50,687 nucleotides of DNA from Prevotella sp. (GTDB taxonomy: Bacteria > Bacteroidota > Bacteroidia > Bacteroidales > Bacteroidaceae): positions 1-50,687 of the forward strand of contig JAFPEE010000153.1 of the NCBI GenBank assembly GCA_017389705.1, given 5' to 3'. The notes under the pieces are model-generated. The model saw only the letters and a list, made by a program, of their open reading frames with translations, had not been told where the DNA came from and did not search any database. Of this stretch, positions 16,408 to 24,177 are shown piece by piece. The position numbers and the translations under genes were made by a program. Within the stretch, counting starts at the first letter, position 1. Each line of letters opens with the position of its first letter.

Positions 16408-17916
16408 TTATGCGTTCAGTTTCCATGTGACACCGTCCTTGGTGTCCTTGACCTCAAAGCCGGCAGCTGCCAGCTCGTCGCGGATCTTGTCCGACGTAGC
16501 CCAGTCCTTGTCAGCTTTTGCCTTGGCACGCAGCTCGAGGACCATGTCCATAACCTTTCCGAAAGCAGCCTCACGGCTTTCCTGGCTGTTGGCTGTTAGC
16601 TGTTGGCTGTTGGCTTTCAGCCCAAGGATGTCCTCCGCAAAGAGATGCATCACGTCCTTCAGCTCTTTCAGACAGTCAGCGCAGATGGTAGCCTTGTGGT
16701 CTATCAGTTTATTGATGACAGTGCAGGCCTCGAACAGATGGCTGATGACCTGCGGAGTGGCAAAGTCGTCATTCATGGCATCGTAACACTTCTGGCGCAA
16801 GGCCTTGACCACCTTCTCCGTCTCAGCGTCACATTGTGGGGCAACCGCAATGCGCTCCAGGTCGTTGATGGCATTCATCAGCTTCTCCAATCCTTTCTCA
16901 GCAGCCTGCAGCGCTTCGTTGGAGAAGTCTACAGTGCCACGATAGTGTGCCGAGAGTACAAAGAAGCGGATGGTCATGGGCGTATAGGCCTTTTCCAGCA
17001 ACGGATGGTTACCAGTGAAGAACTGTTCCAGCGTGATGAAGTTATTATAGGATTTACCCATCTTCTGACCATTGATGGTCAGCATGTTGTTGTGCATCCA
17101 GTATTTCACGGCCTGATGACCCATCGACGCCTGAGCCTGAGCTATCTCGCACTCATGGTGAGGGAACACCAGGTCCATGCCGCCACCATGAATGTCGAAA
17201 GTCTCACCCAGATACTTCCTTCCCATTGCCGTGCACTCGCAGTGCCAGCCAGGGAAACCATCGCTCCAGGGTGATGGCCAACGCATGATGTGTTCGGGCT
17301 GAGCTTTCTTCCACAGTGCAAAGTCAGCTTGGTTGTGCTTCTCGCCTACACCAGCCAGCTCACGACTCTCGTCCTTGATGTTCTCCAAAGATCGCCCACT
17401 CAGAATACCATATTGGAACTTCTTGTTATAGGCTTCGATGTCGAAGTAGATAGAGCCGTTCGACTCGTAAGCGAAACCGTTGTCCATAATCTGCTGTACC
17501 AGTTGCTGCTGTTCAATAATGTGTCCTGTTGCGTGGGGCTCTATCGAGGGACGTAGCACATTCAGCGCATCCATAGCCGTATGGTAGCGGTTGGTGTAGT
17601 ACTGTGCAATCTCCATAGGCTCCAGCTGCTCCAGACGAGCTTTCTTGGCTATCTTGTCCTCGCCCTCGTCGGCATCGTGTTCCAGATGGCCTACGTCTGT
17701 AATGTTACGCACGTAGCGCACCTTATAGCCCAGGTGCTTCAAATAGCGAAACACCAGGTCGAAGGTGATGGCAGGACGGGCATGTCCCAGATGAGGGTCG
17801 CCATAGACAGTAGGACCGCATACATACATACCTACATGAGGGGCATGCAGTGGTTCGAAACGCTCCTTCTGTCGTGTCAGTGTATTATAAATAACTAATT
17901 TCGATTCCAATGTCAA
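16408..17916 (-). CDS. cysS: Cysteine--tRNA ligase
   Basis: CysRS charges tRNA-Cys in the cytosol. Class I motifs are present: HLGH at residues 42-45 and a KMSKS variant KMGKS before YNN. Zn ligands C33 (YVCGPTVYG), the Cys in [10 protein letters not shown] and HHECEIAQ are seen. There is no ATG near the expected start; TTG at 17916 or in-frame TTG at 17910 must be used, and either aligns well to [13 protein letters not shown]-type family starts. Residues about 434-445 ([13 protein letters not shown]) are encoded by a tandem heptamer array, an insertion in the helical anticodon-binding region that family members lack. Another heptamer array lies at the start codon. The upstream CoA-transferase gene ends 14 nt away, so cysS may be co-transcribed. 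Confidence 0.96.
   Translation of the reverse strand: MTLESKLVIYNTLTRQKERFEPLHAPHVGMYVCGPTVYGDPHLGHARPAITFDLVFRYLKHLGYKVRYVRNITDVGHLEHDADEGEDKIAKKARLEQLEPMEIAQYYTNRYHTAMDALNVLRPSIEPHATGHIIEQQQLVQQIMDNGFAYESNGSIYFDIEAYNKKFQYGILSGRSLENIKDESRELAGVGEKHNQADFALWKKAQPEHIMRWPSPWSDGFPGWHCECTAMGRKYLGETFDIHGGGMDLVFPHHECEIAQAQASMGHQAVKYWMHNNMLTINGQKMGKSYNNFITLEQFFTGNHPLLEKAYTPMTIRFFVLSAHYRGTVDFSNEALQAAEKGLEKLMNAINDLERIAVAPQCDAETEKVVKALRQKCYDAMNDDFATPQVISHLFEACTVINKLIDHKATICADCLKELKDVMHLFAEDILGLKANSQQLTANSQESREAAFGKVMDMVLELRAKAKADKDWATSDKIRDELAAAGFEVKDTKDGVTWKLNA
16583..16617. repeat. Tandem heptamer array inside cysS
   Basis: Five consecutive 7-nt units on the plus strand: TGGCTGT, TGGCTGT, TAGCTGT, TGGCTGT and a partial TGGCTTT. 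Total length 35 nt. On the coding strand the units read AGCCAAC/AGCTAAC and encode [11 protein letters not shown]. Seven is not a multiple of three, so gain or loss of one unit would shift the cysS frame. Confidence 0.9.
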
Positions 17917-17935
17917 TTATCAATTGTTAATTATT
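17913..17935. repeat. Short heptamer array at the cysS start / CoA-transferase stop
   Basis: Units TCAATTA, TCAATTG, TTAATTA (17913-17933) run across the gap between the two genes. They touch both the TTG start of cysS and the TAA stop of the upstream gene. Confidence 0.7.
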
Positions 17936-19436
17936 TCACGTATTCTGCAAAATCTGTCAACTTCATGTCGCCCTTGCGCGCCAGCGTGTCATGCATGGCG
18001 AAGGCTGCCGAAAGGTTATGACGCGTATGACCCATCTTGGTCATCTTCAGGTAGTCCCACAACAGCTGCTTGTAGTCGGGGTGTGCACAGTTCTCGATGA
18101 TGCACTCAGCACGCTGTGCAGGCGACTTGCCGCGCAGGTCGGCAATACCCTGCTCCGTCACGATGATGTTCACGTCGTGCTCCGAGCTGTCCTGATGGCT
18201 GACGAAAGGCACGATCGAGCTGATCACACCACCCTTAGCCACTGAAGGACAAGTGAAGATCGACAGGTACGCATTGCGGATGAAGTCACCGCTTCCACCA
18301 ATACCGTTCATCATCTTCGTACCGCTGATGTGCGTTGAGTTCACATTGCCATAGAGGTCAGCCTCGATAGCCGTATTGATAGCGATAACACCCAGTCGGC
18401 GGATAATCTCAGGCGAGTTAGAGATCTCGCTCTGGCGCAGTGTCAGGTGCTGCTTCATATAGTCCATATTGTCATACACCTGCATCAGACACTCGTTCGA
18501 TACCGTCAGCGAGCAAGCTGAAGCATCCTTCACACGACCGCTGAGCATCATGTCGATGACCGAGTTCTGAATCACCTCCGTATAGATATTGAAGTTGGGC
18601 ACGTGCTTGTCCTCACCCAGTGCACCGAGGATAGCGTTAGCCGTCGATCCCACACCACTCTGCAGCGGCAGGAACTCCTTGGGGATACGACCCTTGTGCA
18701 TCTCCTCTACCAGGAACTCAGCCGTCAGGAAACCAATCTTATCCGTTACGGGGTCTGAGTCCTTGAAGGCACGAGCCTCGTCAGGAATGTTACACTCTAC
18801 GACACCCACTACCTTCTCCTTAGGAATCGATACGTATGGTGTACCAATGCGGTCGCCTACGTGCTCGATGGGAATAGCCTTGCGGTAAGGAGGATCCAGC
18901 GGCTCGTAAACGTCGTGGATGAACTTCGCATTCGGGTTGTGGAATGAGTTCAGCTCCAGGATCACCTTCTTAGCCAGACGGGCAGCCGTCGGACTGATAC
19001 CACCGGCAGCCGTCAAGTATACATGATAGTCGTTGCCTACCTCTTCGATGTCGCAGACCTCGAGGATAGCCCAGTCTACATCACCATAGAAACCATAGCG
19101 CAGCTCCTGTGCCATGTGGCTCAGGTGCAGGTCGTTGTAGGGAATCTCACCCATGTTCACATGCTTACGGAAGTCAGGGTTCGTCGTGTAGGGGGCACGA
19201 TAAAGGATAGCCTGAGCATTAGCCAGGTCACCATCAGTCGACTGTCCTGTAGAGGCACCCGTGAAGATAGCCACCTTAAATTCGCGGCCAGCCTCGTGCT
19301 CAGCTACAGCCAGCTTGGCCAGTTCCTTCGTTGTTGCCTTGGCCACACCAGCAGGTGTAAAGCCACTCATAGCGATGTGATCGCCATTCTTAATCAGTGC
19401 TGCAGCCTCTGCAGCAGTCAAACGTGTATAAGCCAT
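17931..19436 (-). CDS. Acetyl-CoA hydrolase/transferase family protein, likely succinate:acyl-CoA CoA-transferase
   Basis: 501 residues from the ATG at 19436 (MAYTRLTAAEAAALIKNGD). The longer open frame from 19469 is rejected because it begins inside the promoter -7 box. Family I CoA-transferase features are visible: GFTPAGVAKA near the N-terminus, the conserved SGVGSTANAILGAL loop, TEVIQNSVIDM with the probable catalytic Glu, and SGTKMMNGIGGSGDF. The enzyme swaps CoA between carboxylic acids through a glutamyl-CoA intermediate. In Bacteroidales this family commonly works with succinate and propionyl- or acetyl-CoA in fermentation, so propionate/succinate production is the likely role; the substrate pair is inference. 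Promoter at 19467-19498. Confidence 0.93.
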   Translation of the reverse strand: MAYTRLTAAEAAALIKNGDHIAMSGFTPAGVAKATTKELAKLAVAEHEAGREFKVAIFTGASTGQSTDGDLANAQAILYRAPYTTNPDFRKHVNMGEIPYNDLHLSHMAQELRYGFYGDVDWAILEVCDIEEVGNDYHVYLTAAGGISPTAARLAKKVILELNSFHNPNAKFIHDVYEPLDPPYRKAIPIEHVGDRIGTPYVSIPKEKVVGVVECNIPDEARAFKDSDPVTDKIGFLTAEFLVEEMHKGRIPKEFLPLQSGVGSTANAILGALGEDKHVPNFNIYTEVIQNSVIDMMLSGRVKDASACSLTVSNECLMQVYDNMDYMKQHLTLRQSEISNSPEIIRRLGVIAINTAIEADLYGNVNSTHISGTKMMNGIGGSGDFIRNAYLSIFTCPSVAKGGVISSIVPFVSHQDSSEHDVNIIVTEQGIADLRGKSPAQRAECIIENCAHPDYKQLLWDYLKMTKMGHTRHNLSAAFAMHDTLARKGDMKLTDFAEYVK

Positions 19437-19466
19437 AATCTTACTAAAATATGCAAATTTTGCGTG

Positions 19467-19498
19467 CAAAATTACAGAAATATGCTCAAATCACCAAA
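19467..19498 (-). promoter_or_regulatory. Promoter for the CoA-transferase (and possibly cysS)
   Basis: On the minus strand TTTG at 19498-19495, a 20-nt spacer, and TAATTTTG at 19474-19467, about 30 nt before the ATG at 19436. Full match to the Bacteroidota consensus. Confidence 0.82.
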
Positions 19499-19500
19499 AC

Positions 19501-19535
19501 AATTGTGAATTATGAATTGTGAATTATGAATTATT
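19501..19535. repeat. Tandem heptamer array downstream of trhA
   Basis: Five 7-nt units: AATTGTG, AATTATG, AATTGTG, AATTATG, AATTATT. It is directly after the trhA stop and just upstream of the CoA-transferase promoter. Same period and copy number as the array inside cysS, but different sequence. Confidence 0.9.
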
Positions 19536-20184
19536 AAAGATATTCTATCAGTACGTCCCATACGGCAACGATATGACAAATACTGCCTGCAAGCACGAAG
19601 AAGTGGAATACGGAGTGCATGTATCGCTTGCGGTGTAGCGAGTAGAACAGTGCGCCAGTGATATAACATACGCCCTCAGCGATAATCCAGATGACTGCTG
19701 CTGTCGATACGGAGTCGATGAGTGGCTTGAAGGCCACCAGCACGCTCAGCCCCATACCTATGAAACAAAAGGTTTCCAGATTGGAGTGCTCTTTCAGTCG
19801 GACAAAGCTTACAATGGTTCCCGCTATGGCGCAAAGCCATACGAAGGTGAACAGGCTCCAGCCCCAATAGCCTTGTGTGCGTAGCGCTACCAGCGTCAGA
19901 GGAGAGTAGGAGCCCGCTATGTGCCAATAGATGGCAGCATGGTCCCATTTACGGAAATGTTGTCTCCATTTTGAGCGTAGGGGTAGGGCGTGATAGACTG
20001 TTGAGGCGATGTACGAGCCCAGCATGCCAAACAGGTAGAGGCAAACACCCAGTCGCGCCCATGGATTTTCGCCCTGAAAGGCCATTACCAGGAATATCAC
20101 GCCAAAGACGACACCGATGACGATGCCTCCTGCGTGGCTCCACGAGTTCCACAGCTCCTCTTTATGTGTATAAAGGATGGCCAT
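19534..20184 (-). CDS. trhA: Hemolysin III / TrhA family (PAQR-like) seven-helix membrane protein
   Basis: 216 residues from the ATG at 20184 (MAILYTHKEELWNSWSHAGG). The alternative TTG at 20196 falls inside the -7 promoter box and is rejected. About seven membrane helices are predictable. Conserved metal-site residues are seen: His in SWSHAGG, STVYH in the second helix region, and the C-terminal HSVFHFFVLAGSICH. Bacterial members (YqfA/TrhA) are inner-membrane proteins linked to membrane-energy and lipid homeostasis in E. coli; the hemolysin name is historical. Single-gene unit with its own promoter; the stop is bordered by a heptamer array. Biochemical activity in this organism unknown. Confidence 0.93.
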   Translation of the reverse strand: MAILYTHKEELWNSWSHAGGIVIGVVFGVIFLVMAFQGENPWARLGVCLYLFGMLGSYIASTVYHALPLRSKWRQHFRKWDHAAIYWHIAGSYSPLTLVALRTQGYWGWSLFTFVWLCAIAGTIVSFVRLKEHSNLETFCFIGMGLSVLVAFKPLIDSVSTAAVIWIIAEGVCYITGALFYSLHRKRYMHSVFHFFVLAGSICHIVAVWDVLIEYL

Positions 20185-20193
20185 AATGGTGTG

Positions 20194-20225
20194 CAAAGAT
20201 ACAATTAAGTGAGGGAATAACCAAA
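20194..20225 (-). promoter_or_regulatory. Promoter for trhA
   Basis: Minus strand TTTG at 20225-20222, 20-nt spacer, TATCTTTG at 20201-20194. The -7 box ends 9 nt before the ATG at 20184, so the leader can only be a few nucleotides long. Confidence 0.8.
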
Positions 20226-20251
20226 TTTACACTTGTTTTTATTCCTTTTCC

Positions 20252-20282
20252 TTTGCTTTTTGCTTGTTTTTTCGTAACTTCG
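20252..20282 (+). promoter_or_regulatory. Promoter for the SF1 helicase gene
   Basis: TTTG at 20252-20255, 19-nt spacer, TAACTTCG at 20275-20282 (one change from TAnnTTTG). The ATG at 20296 is 13 nt further on. Back to back with the trhA promoter in the 111-nt gap. Confidence 0.65.
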
Positions 20283-20295
20283 CAGCATCGTAGCT

Positions 20296-22287
20296 ATGGG
20301 AAATAACGCAAACGCCATACAGATGCTCCAGCAACAGCGGTTATTATTGCAGTTGGAATACGAGACGGAGAAGGAGGCCTATCGTCAACAGACCGAGAGT
20401 ATCGGCATAGGACGAAAGGTCAAGCGAGGTGATGCCTGGTGGCCGTTACGTGTGGGCAAGAGCTATTATAACTCGCTGAACCAGTTGGCAGTAGAGGTAT
20501 ACCGCACTACGGACAATGACATTGAGCACAACTTCGAATTTGGCAGGCCTGTGATGTTTTTTGCCCATGACAATGCAAGCGATACGAAAGCGCCGACTAT
20601 ACGCTATTTCCGTTTTGCTGGGGTAGTGAGCTATGTCGATGGCGATCGCATGGTGGTTACTGTGCCTGACAATGCCCCTCTCATCGACTTGCAAGGAACA
20701 GAGAATGTGGGTGTGCAGCTATCGTTCGACGAGACCAGCTATCGCCTGATGATGGAGGCTTTGGACCGTGCTATTCGTGGCAAGGGACGTATGGGCTATT
20801 TGCGCGACCTCTTTTATAATAAAAATGTGAAGCCTGAGACGTTTACTTTCCAGCCCATGCACTTCCCCTATTTGAATAGGACTCAGGAACAGGCTGTCAA
20901 CGAGGTGCTGCGAGCCAAGGATGTTGCAATCGTGCACGGACCTCCAGGTACGGGTAAGACGACGACACTGGTAGAGGCTATACGTGAGACGTTGATGCGC
21001 GAAAGTCAGGTGCTGGTGTGTGCCCAAAGTAATATGGCCGTCGATTGGATCAGTGAGAAGCTGGTAGACCGAGGTATCAACGTATTAAGGATAGGTAATC
21101 CCACGCGTGTCAACGATAAGATGCTGTCGTTTACTTATGAGCGTCGTTTTGAGGGTCATCCCGACTATCCCCAACTGTGGGCTTTAAGAAAGGCCATTCG
21201 CGACCTGCGCAGCCATCGAAAGCGAGGGGACGAAAAATACCATCAGAATCTGGAGAGCCTGAAGAGCCGTGCAACGGAGTTGGAGATACGTATCAACAGC
21301 GAACTCTTTGGCGAGGCACGTGTCATAGCCTCTACGCTGGTGGGTGCTGCCAACCGTCTGCTGGGTGGTCAGAAATACGCTACTTTATTCATTGACGAGG
21401 CAGCACAGGCCTTGGAGGCTGCCTGCTGGATACCCTTGCGTCGCGTCTCTCGGGTAGTGCTGGCAGGCGACCATTGTCAGCTGCCCCCCACGGTGAAGAG
21501 CATAGCAGCCCTAAAGGCAGGTCTTGGAAAGACACTGATGGAGCGCATTGTGGAAACACATCCAGAGACAGTCACCTTGCTGAAGATACAATACCGTATG
21601 AACGACGACATCATGCGCTTCTCCAGCAATTATTTCTACAATGGACAGGTAGAGAGTGCCCCGGAGGTGCGTTTCCGAGGCATACTAGACCTCGATACGC
21701 CCATGACATGGATTGACACCTCAGAATTTTCTGAGAACTCTGAAGACTCTGAGCTCTCCTTTAAGGAGGAGTTTGTGGGCGAGAGCTTTGGCCGTATCAA
21801 CACGAACGAGGCCATGCTGACACTACACGTCTTGCAAAACTATTTCTCTAAAATCGGCAGGCAGCGCCTGTTGGACGAGCGTATTGATGTGGGCATCATC
21901 TCGCCCTATCGTGCCCAGGTGCAGCTATTGCGACGCATGTTGATGAAGCGCGAGTACTTCAAGCCTTTCCGTAGGCTCATCAGCGTCAATACTGTTGACG
22001 GTTTCCAGGGACAGGAACGTGACGTTATTGTCATCTCGCTGGTACGCTCAAACGACGAAGGACAAATTGGCTTTCTGCGTGATCTCCGACGTATGAATGT
22101 GGCTATCACTCGAGCTCGTATGAAGGTTATCATTTTGGGCGACAGGCAGACGCTGACAAGACATCCCTTCTACCGACAACTTTGGAAATACATTACTCAA
22201 TTAAATCATACCAATTATGAAGACAATCTTACTGACAGTACTGATGACTGTCCTAACAGCGACGAGAGCGATGGCACAGCAGTTTAA
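20296..22287 (+). CDS. Superfamily 1 DNA/RNA helicase, IGHMBP2/UPF1-like (AAA_11/AAA_12)
   Basis: 663 residues. SF1 motifs in order: Walker A GPPGTGKTT at about 216-224; motif II FIDEAAQALEA; motif III LAGDHCQLPPTV; motif IV region IQYRMND; motif V VDGFQGQERDVIVISLVRS; motif VI MNVAITRARMKVIILGD. These are typical of UPF1/IGHMBP2-type helicases that unwind DNA or RNA 5' to 3'. Residues 476-488 are a period-9 in-frame repeat reading SEF-SEN-SED-SEL-S, an insert between motifs IV and V that looks recently gained. The C-terminal ~24 residues (acidic, NYEDNLTDSTDD) are read through the signal-peptide codons of the next gene, a 71-nt overlap. Cytosolic; cellular role unknown. Confidence 0.93.
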   Translation: MGNNANAIQMLQQQRLLLQLEYETEKEAYRQQTESIGIGRKVKRGDAWWPLRVGKSYYNSLNQLAVEVYRTTDNDIEHNFEFGRPVMFFAHDNASDTKAPTIRYFRFAGVVSYVDGDRMVVTVPDNAPLIDLQGTENVGVQLSFDETSYRLMMEALDRAIRGKGRMGYLRDLFYNKNVKPETFTFQPMHFPYLNRTQEQAVNEVLRAKDVAIVHGPPGTGKTTTLVEAIRETLMRESQVLVCAQSNMAVDWISEKLVDRGINVLRIGNPTRVNDKMLSFTYERRFEGHPDYPQLWALRKAIRDLRSHRKRGDEKYHQNLESLKSRATELEIRINSELFGEARVIASTLVGAANRLLGGQKYATLFIDEAAQALEAACWIPLRRVSRVVLAGDHCQLPPTVKSIAALKAGLGKTLMERIVETHPETVTLLKIQYRMNDDIMRFSSNYFYNGQVESAPEVRFRGILDLDTPMTWIDTSEFSENSEDSELSFKEEFVGESFGRINTNEAMLTLHVLQNYFSKIGRQRLLDERIDVGIISPYRAQVQLLRRMLMKREYFKPFRRLISVNTVDGFQGQERDVIVISLVRSNDEGQIGFLRDLRRMNVAITRARMKVIILGDRQTLTRHPFYRQLWKYITQLNHTNYEDNLTDSTDDCPNSDESDGTAV

Positions 22288-24118
22288 CGAAATGGTCTAC
22301 ACCCCTGAGAAGACTACCTTCAGTCTGTTCGCCCCGGCAGAGGCCAAGACAGTAAAGGTGCGCATCTACAAGGATGGCATGGGTGGTAAAGCCTTGAAAA
22401 CCATCAAGATGCAATATCGGGAAGGACGATGGCGTGCAGAGGTGAATGGCGACCAGAAAGGTCGTTTCTATACCTTTGACATGGGACGTGGCGAATGTCC
22501 TGGCGTCTTTGCCAAAGCAGTTGGTGTCAATGGAAAGCGTGGTGCCGTCATTAGCATGGACGAGACCAATCCTGCCCATTGGTGTTGCGACCAGAAGCCT
22601 GTCACCAAGACACCTGCCGACTTGGTCATCTATGAGATGCACAACCGCGACTTCTCTATTGCCCGCAAGGATGTACAGCACCCAGGTAAGTTCCTGGCAC
22701 TGACGGAGCCGTGGGCTATCGACCATCTAAAGACATTGGGTATCAATGCTGTTCATATCCTGCCATCGTACGACTACGGTTCTGTTGACGAGACGCGCCT
22801 GCAGGATAATAAATACAACTGGGGTTACGATCCTGTAAACTACAATGTTCCCGAGGGTGGCTACTCTACAGACCCTTATCAGCCTGCCACACGTATCCGT
22901 GAGTTCAAGCAGATGGTGCAGGCTTTGCACAAGGCAGGTATTCGCGTCATCCTCGACGTGGTGTATAACCATACCTACGACATCGAGCACTCCAACTTCC
23001 AGCGTACTTATCCGGACTACTATTATCGTAAAACTGCCGATGGTAAGTACTCTAACGGCTCTGGTTGTGGCAACGAGACTGCCTCTGAGAAGCCTATGAT
23101 GCGCCAGTTCATGATAGAGAGCGTGAAGTACTGGATTGACGAGTACCACATTGACGGTTTCCGCTTCGACCTGATGGGTGTGCACGACATAGGGACTATG
23201 AATGCCATTCGCAAGGCTGTCGACGAGATAGACCCTTCTGTCTTTATCTATGGTGAGGGATGGAGTGCTGGAGCCTGTGCCCTGTCTAACGACCAACTGG
23301 GCATGAAAGCCAACATCCCGCAGATGCCTCGCATAGCAGCGTTCTCTGACGAGATTCGCGATGCCCTGCGTGGTCCGTTCAGCGACGATACGAAGGGTGG
23401 TTTCCTGGCTGGTGTCAAAGACTGTGAAGAAAGTTTGAAATATGGCATCGTGGGTGCTATTAGTCATCCACAGGTTGACATGAAGAAGGTGAATTACTCT
23501 ATTAAGCCTTGGGCCTTGGATCCAACACAGATGATTAGCTATGTGTCCTGTCATGACGATATGTGCCTCGTAGATCGTCTGCGTGCCAGTATCCCTGGCA
23601 TCGAAAAGGATGAGCTCATTCGTCTTGACCTCTTGGCACAAACAGCTGTCTTTACCTCGCAGGGTGTGCCCTTCATGCTGAGTGGGGAGGAGTTGATGCG
23701 CAACAAGAAAGGCGTACACAACTCGTTTGAGTCGCCTGACAGCATTAATCATCTTGACTGGGACAACTTAAAACGCTACCCGCAAGTCTTTGAGTACTAC
23801 AAGAACCTCATAGCTCTGCGACAACATCATCCTGCCTTCAGGTTGGGCTCTGCCGACCTCGTGCGTAGACATTTGGAATTCCTCGACGCACCTCGTCAGG
23901 TAGTGGCTTTCCGACTAAAGGACTATGCCGGACGCGACGACTGGCGTAATATTATTGTTATTCTGAACGCCTCACGTAAGTCAGAGACAATCCGCATTCC
24001 CAAGGGTTGCTATACCGAGGTGTGCTGCGATGGAGTCATCAACGAAGAAGGCCTGGGCACCATCCAAGGCTCACAGGTTGTTGTCAGCCCCCAATCTGCC
24101 CTTATTCTGCATAATTAA
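22217..24118 (+). CDS. Secreted type I pullulanase (CBM48 + GH13)
   Basis: 633 residues with a signal peptide (MKTILLTVLMTVLTATRAMAQ). An N-terminal CBM48-like domain (about 25-110) is followed by a GH13 barrel. YNWGYDP at 200-206 is the type I pullulanase signature. GH13 regions: I DVVYNH (247-252), II GFRFD with nucleophile D318, III YGEGW with acid/base E347, IV SCHDD (445-448). It hydrolyses alpha-1,6 branches in pullulan, amylopectin or glycogen, in the periplasm or outside. The start lies 71 nt inside the helicase gene in another frame; the signal peptide makes this start convincing. Expression is probably coupled to the helicase transcript, as no promoter is evident inside that gene. 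Confidence 0.95.
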   Translation: MKTILLTVLMTVLTATRAMAQQFNEMVYTPEKTTFSLFAPAEAKTVKVRIYKDGMGGKALKTIKMQYREGRWRAEVNGDQKGRFYTFDMGRGECPGVFAKAVGVNGKRGAVISMDETNPAHWCCDQKPVTKTPADLVIYEMHNRDFSIARKDVQHPGKFLALTEPWAIDHLKTLGINAVHILPSYDYGSVDETRLQDNKYNWGYDPVNYNVPEGGYSTDPYQPATRIREFKQMVQALHKAGIRVILDVVYNHTYDIEHSNFQRTYPDYYYRKTADGKYSNGSGCGNETASEKPMMRQFMIESVKYWIDEYHIDGFRFDLMGVHDIGTMNAIRKAVDEIDPSVFIYGEGWSAGACALSNDQLGMKANIPQMPRIAAFSDEIRDALRGPFSDDTKGGFLAGVKDCEESLKYGIVGAISHPQVDMKKVNYSIKPWALDPTQMISYVSCHDDMCLVDRLRASIPGIEKDELIRLDLLAQTAVFTSQGVPFMLSGEELMRNKKGVHNSFESPDSINHLDWDNLKRYPQVFEYYKNLIALRQHHPAFRLGSADLVRRHLEFLDAPRQVVAFRLKDYAGRDDWRNIIVILNASRKSETIRIPKGCYTEVCCDGVINEEGLGTIQGSQVVVSPQSALILHN

Positions 24119-24133
24119 GATAAGAATAATTTT

Positions 24134-24169
24134 TCTACATACCGATTAGAGCTCTAATCGGTATGTAGA
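24134..24169. terminator. 36-nt perfect palindrome between convergent pulA and ftsZ
   Basis: TCTACATACCGATTAGAG pairs with its exact inverse complement, centred between 24151 and 24152. It lies 15 nt after the pullulanase stop and 8 nt before the ftsZ stop. Because the palindrome is perfect it can fold on both transcripts and probably terminates both, although the flanks have only modest T content (GAAAAATTATT on the minus strand). Confidence 0.75.
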
Positions 24170-24177
24170 GTGTTGTT

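Noticed and set aside
16583-19535. Period-7 arrays as CRISPR-like
   Set aside because: Units are 7 nt with no spacers; no cas genes in the window.
22727-23752. 341-codon minus-strand frame inside the pullulanase gene
   Set aside because: Antisense shadow; the plus strand encodes all GH13 motifs.
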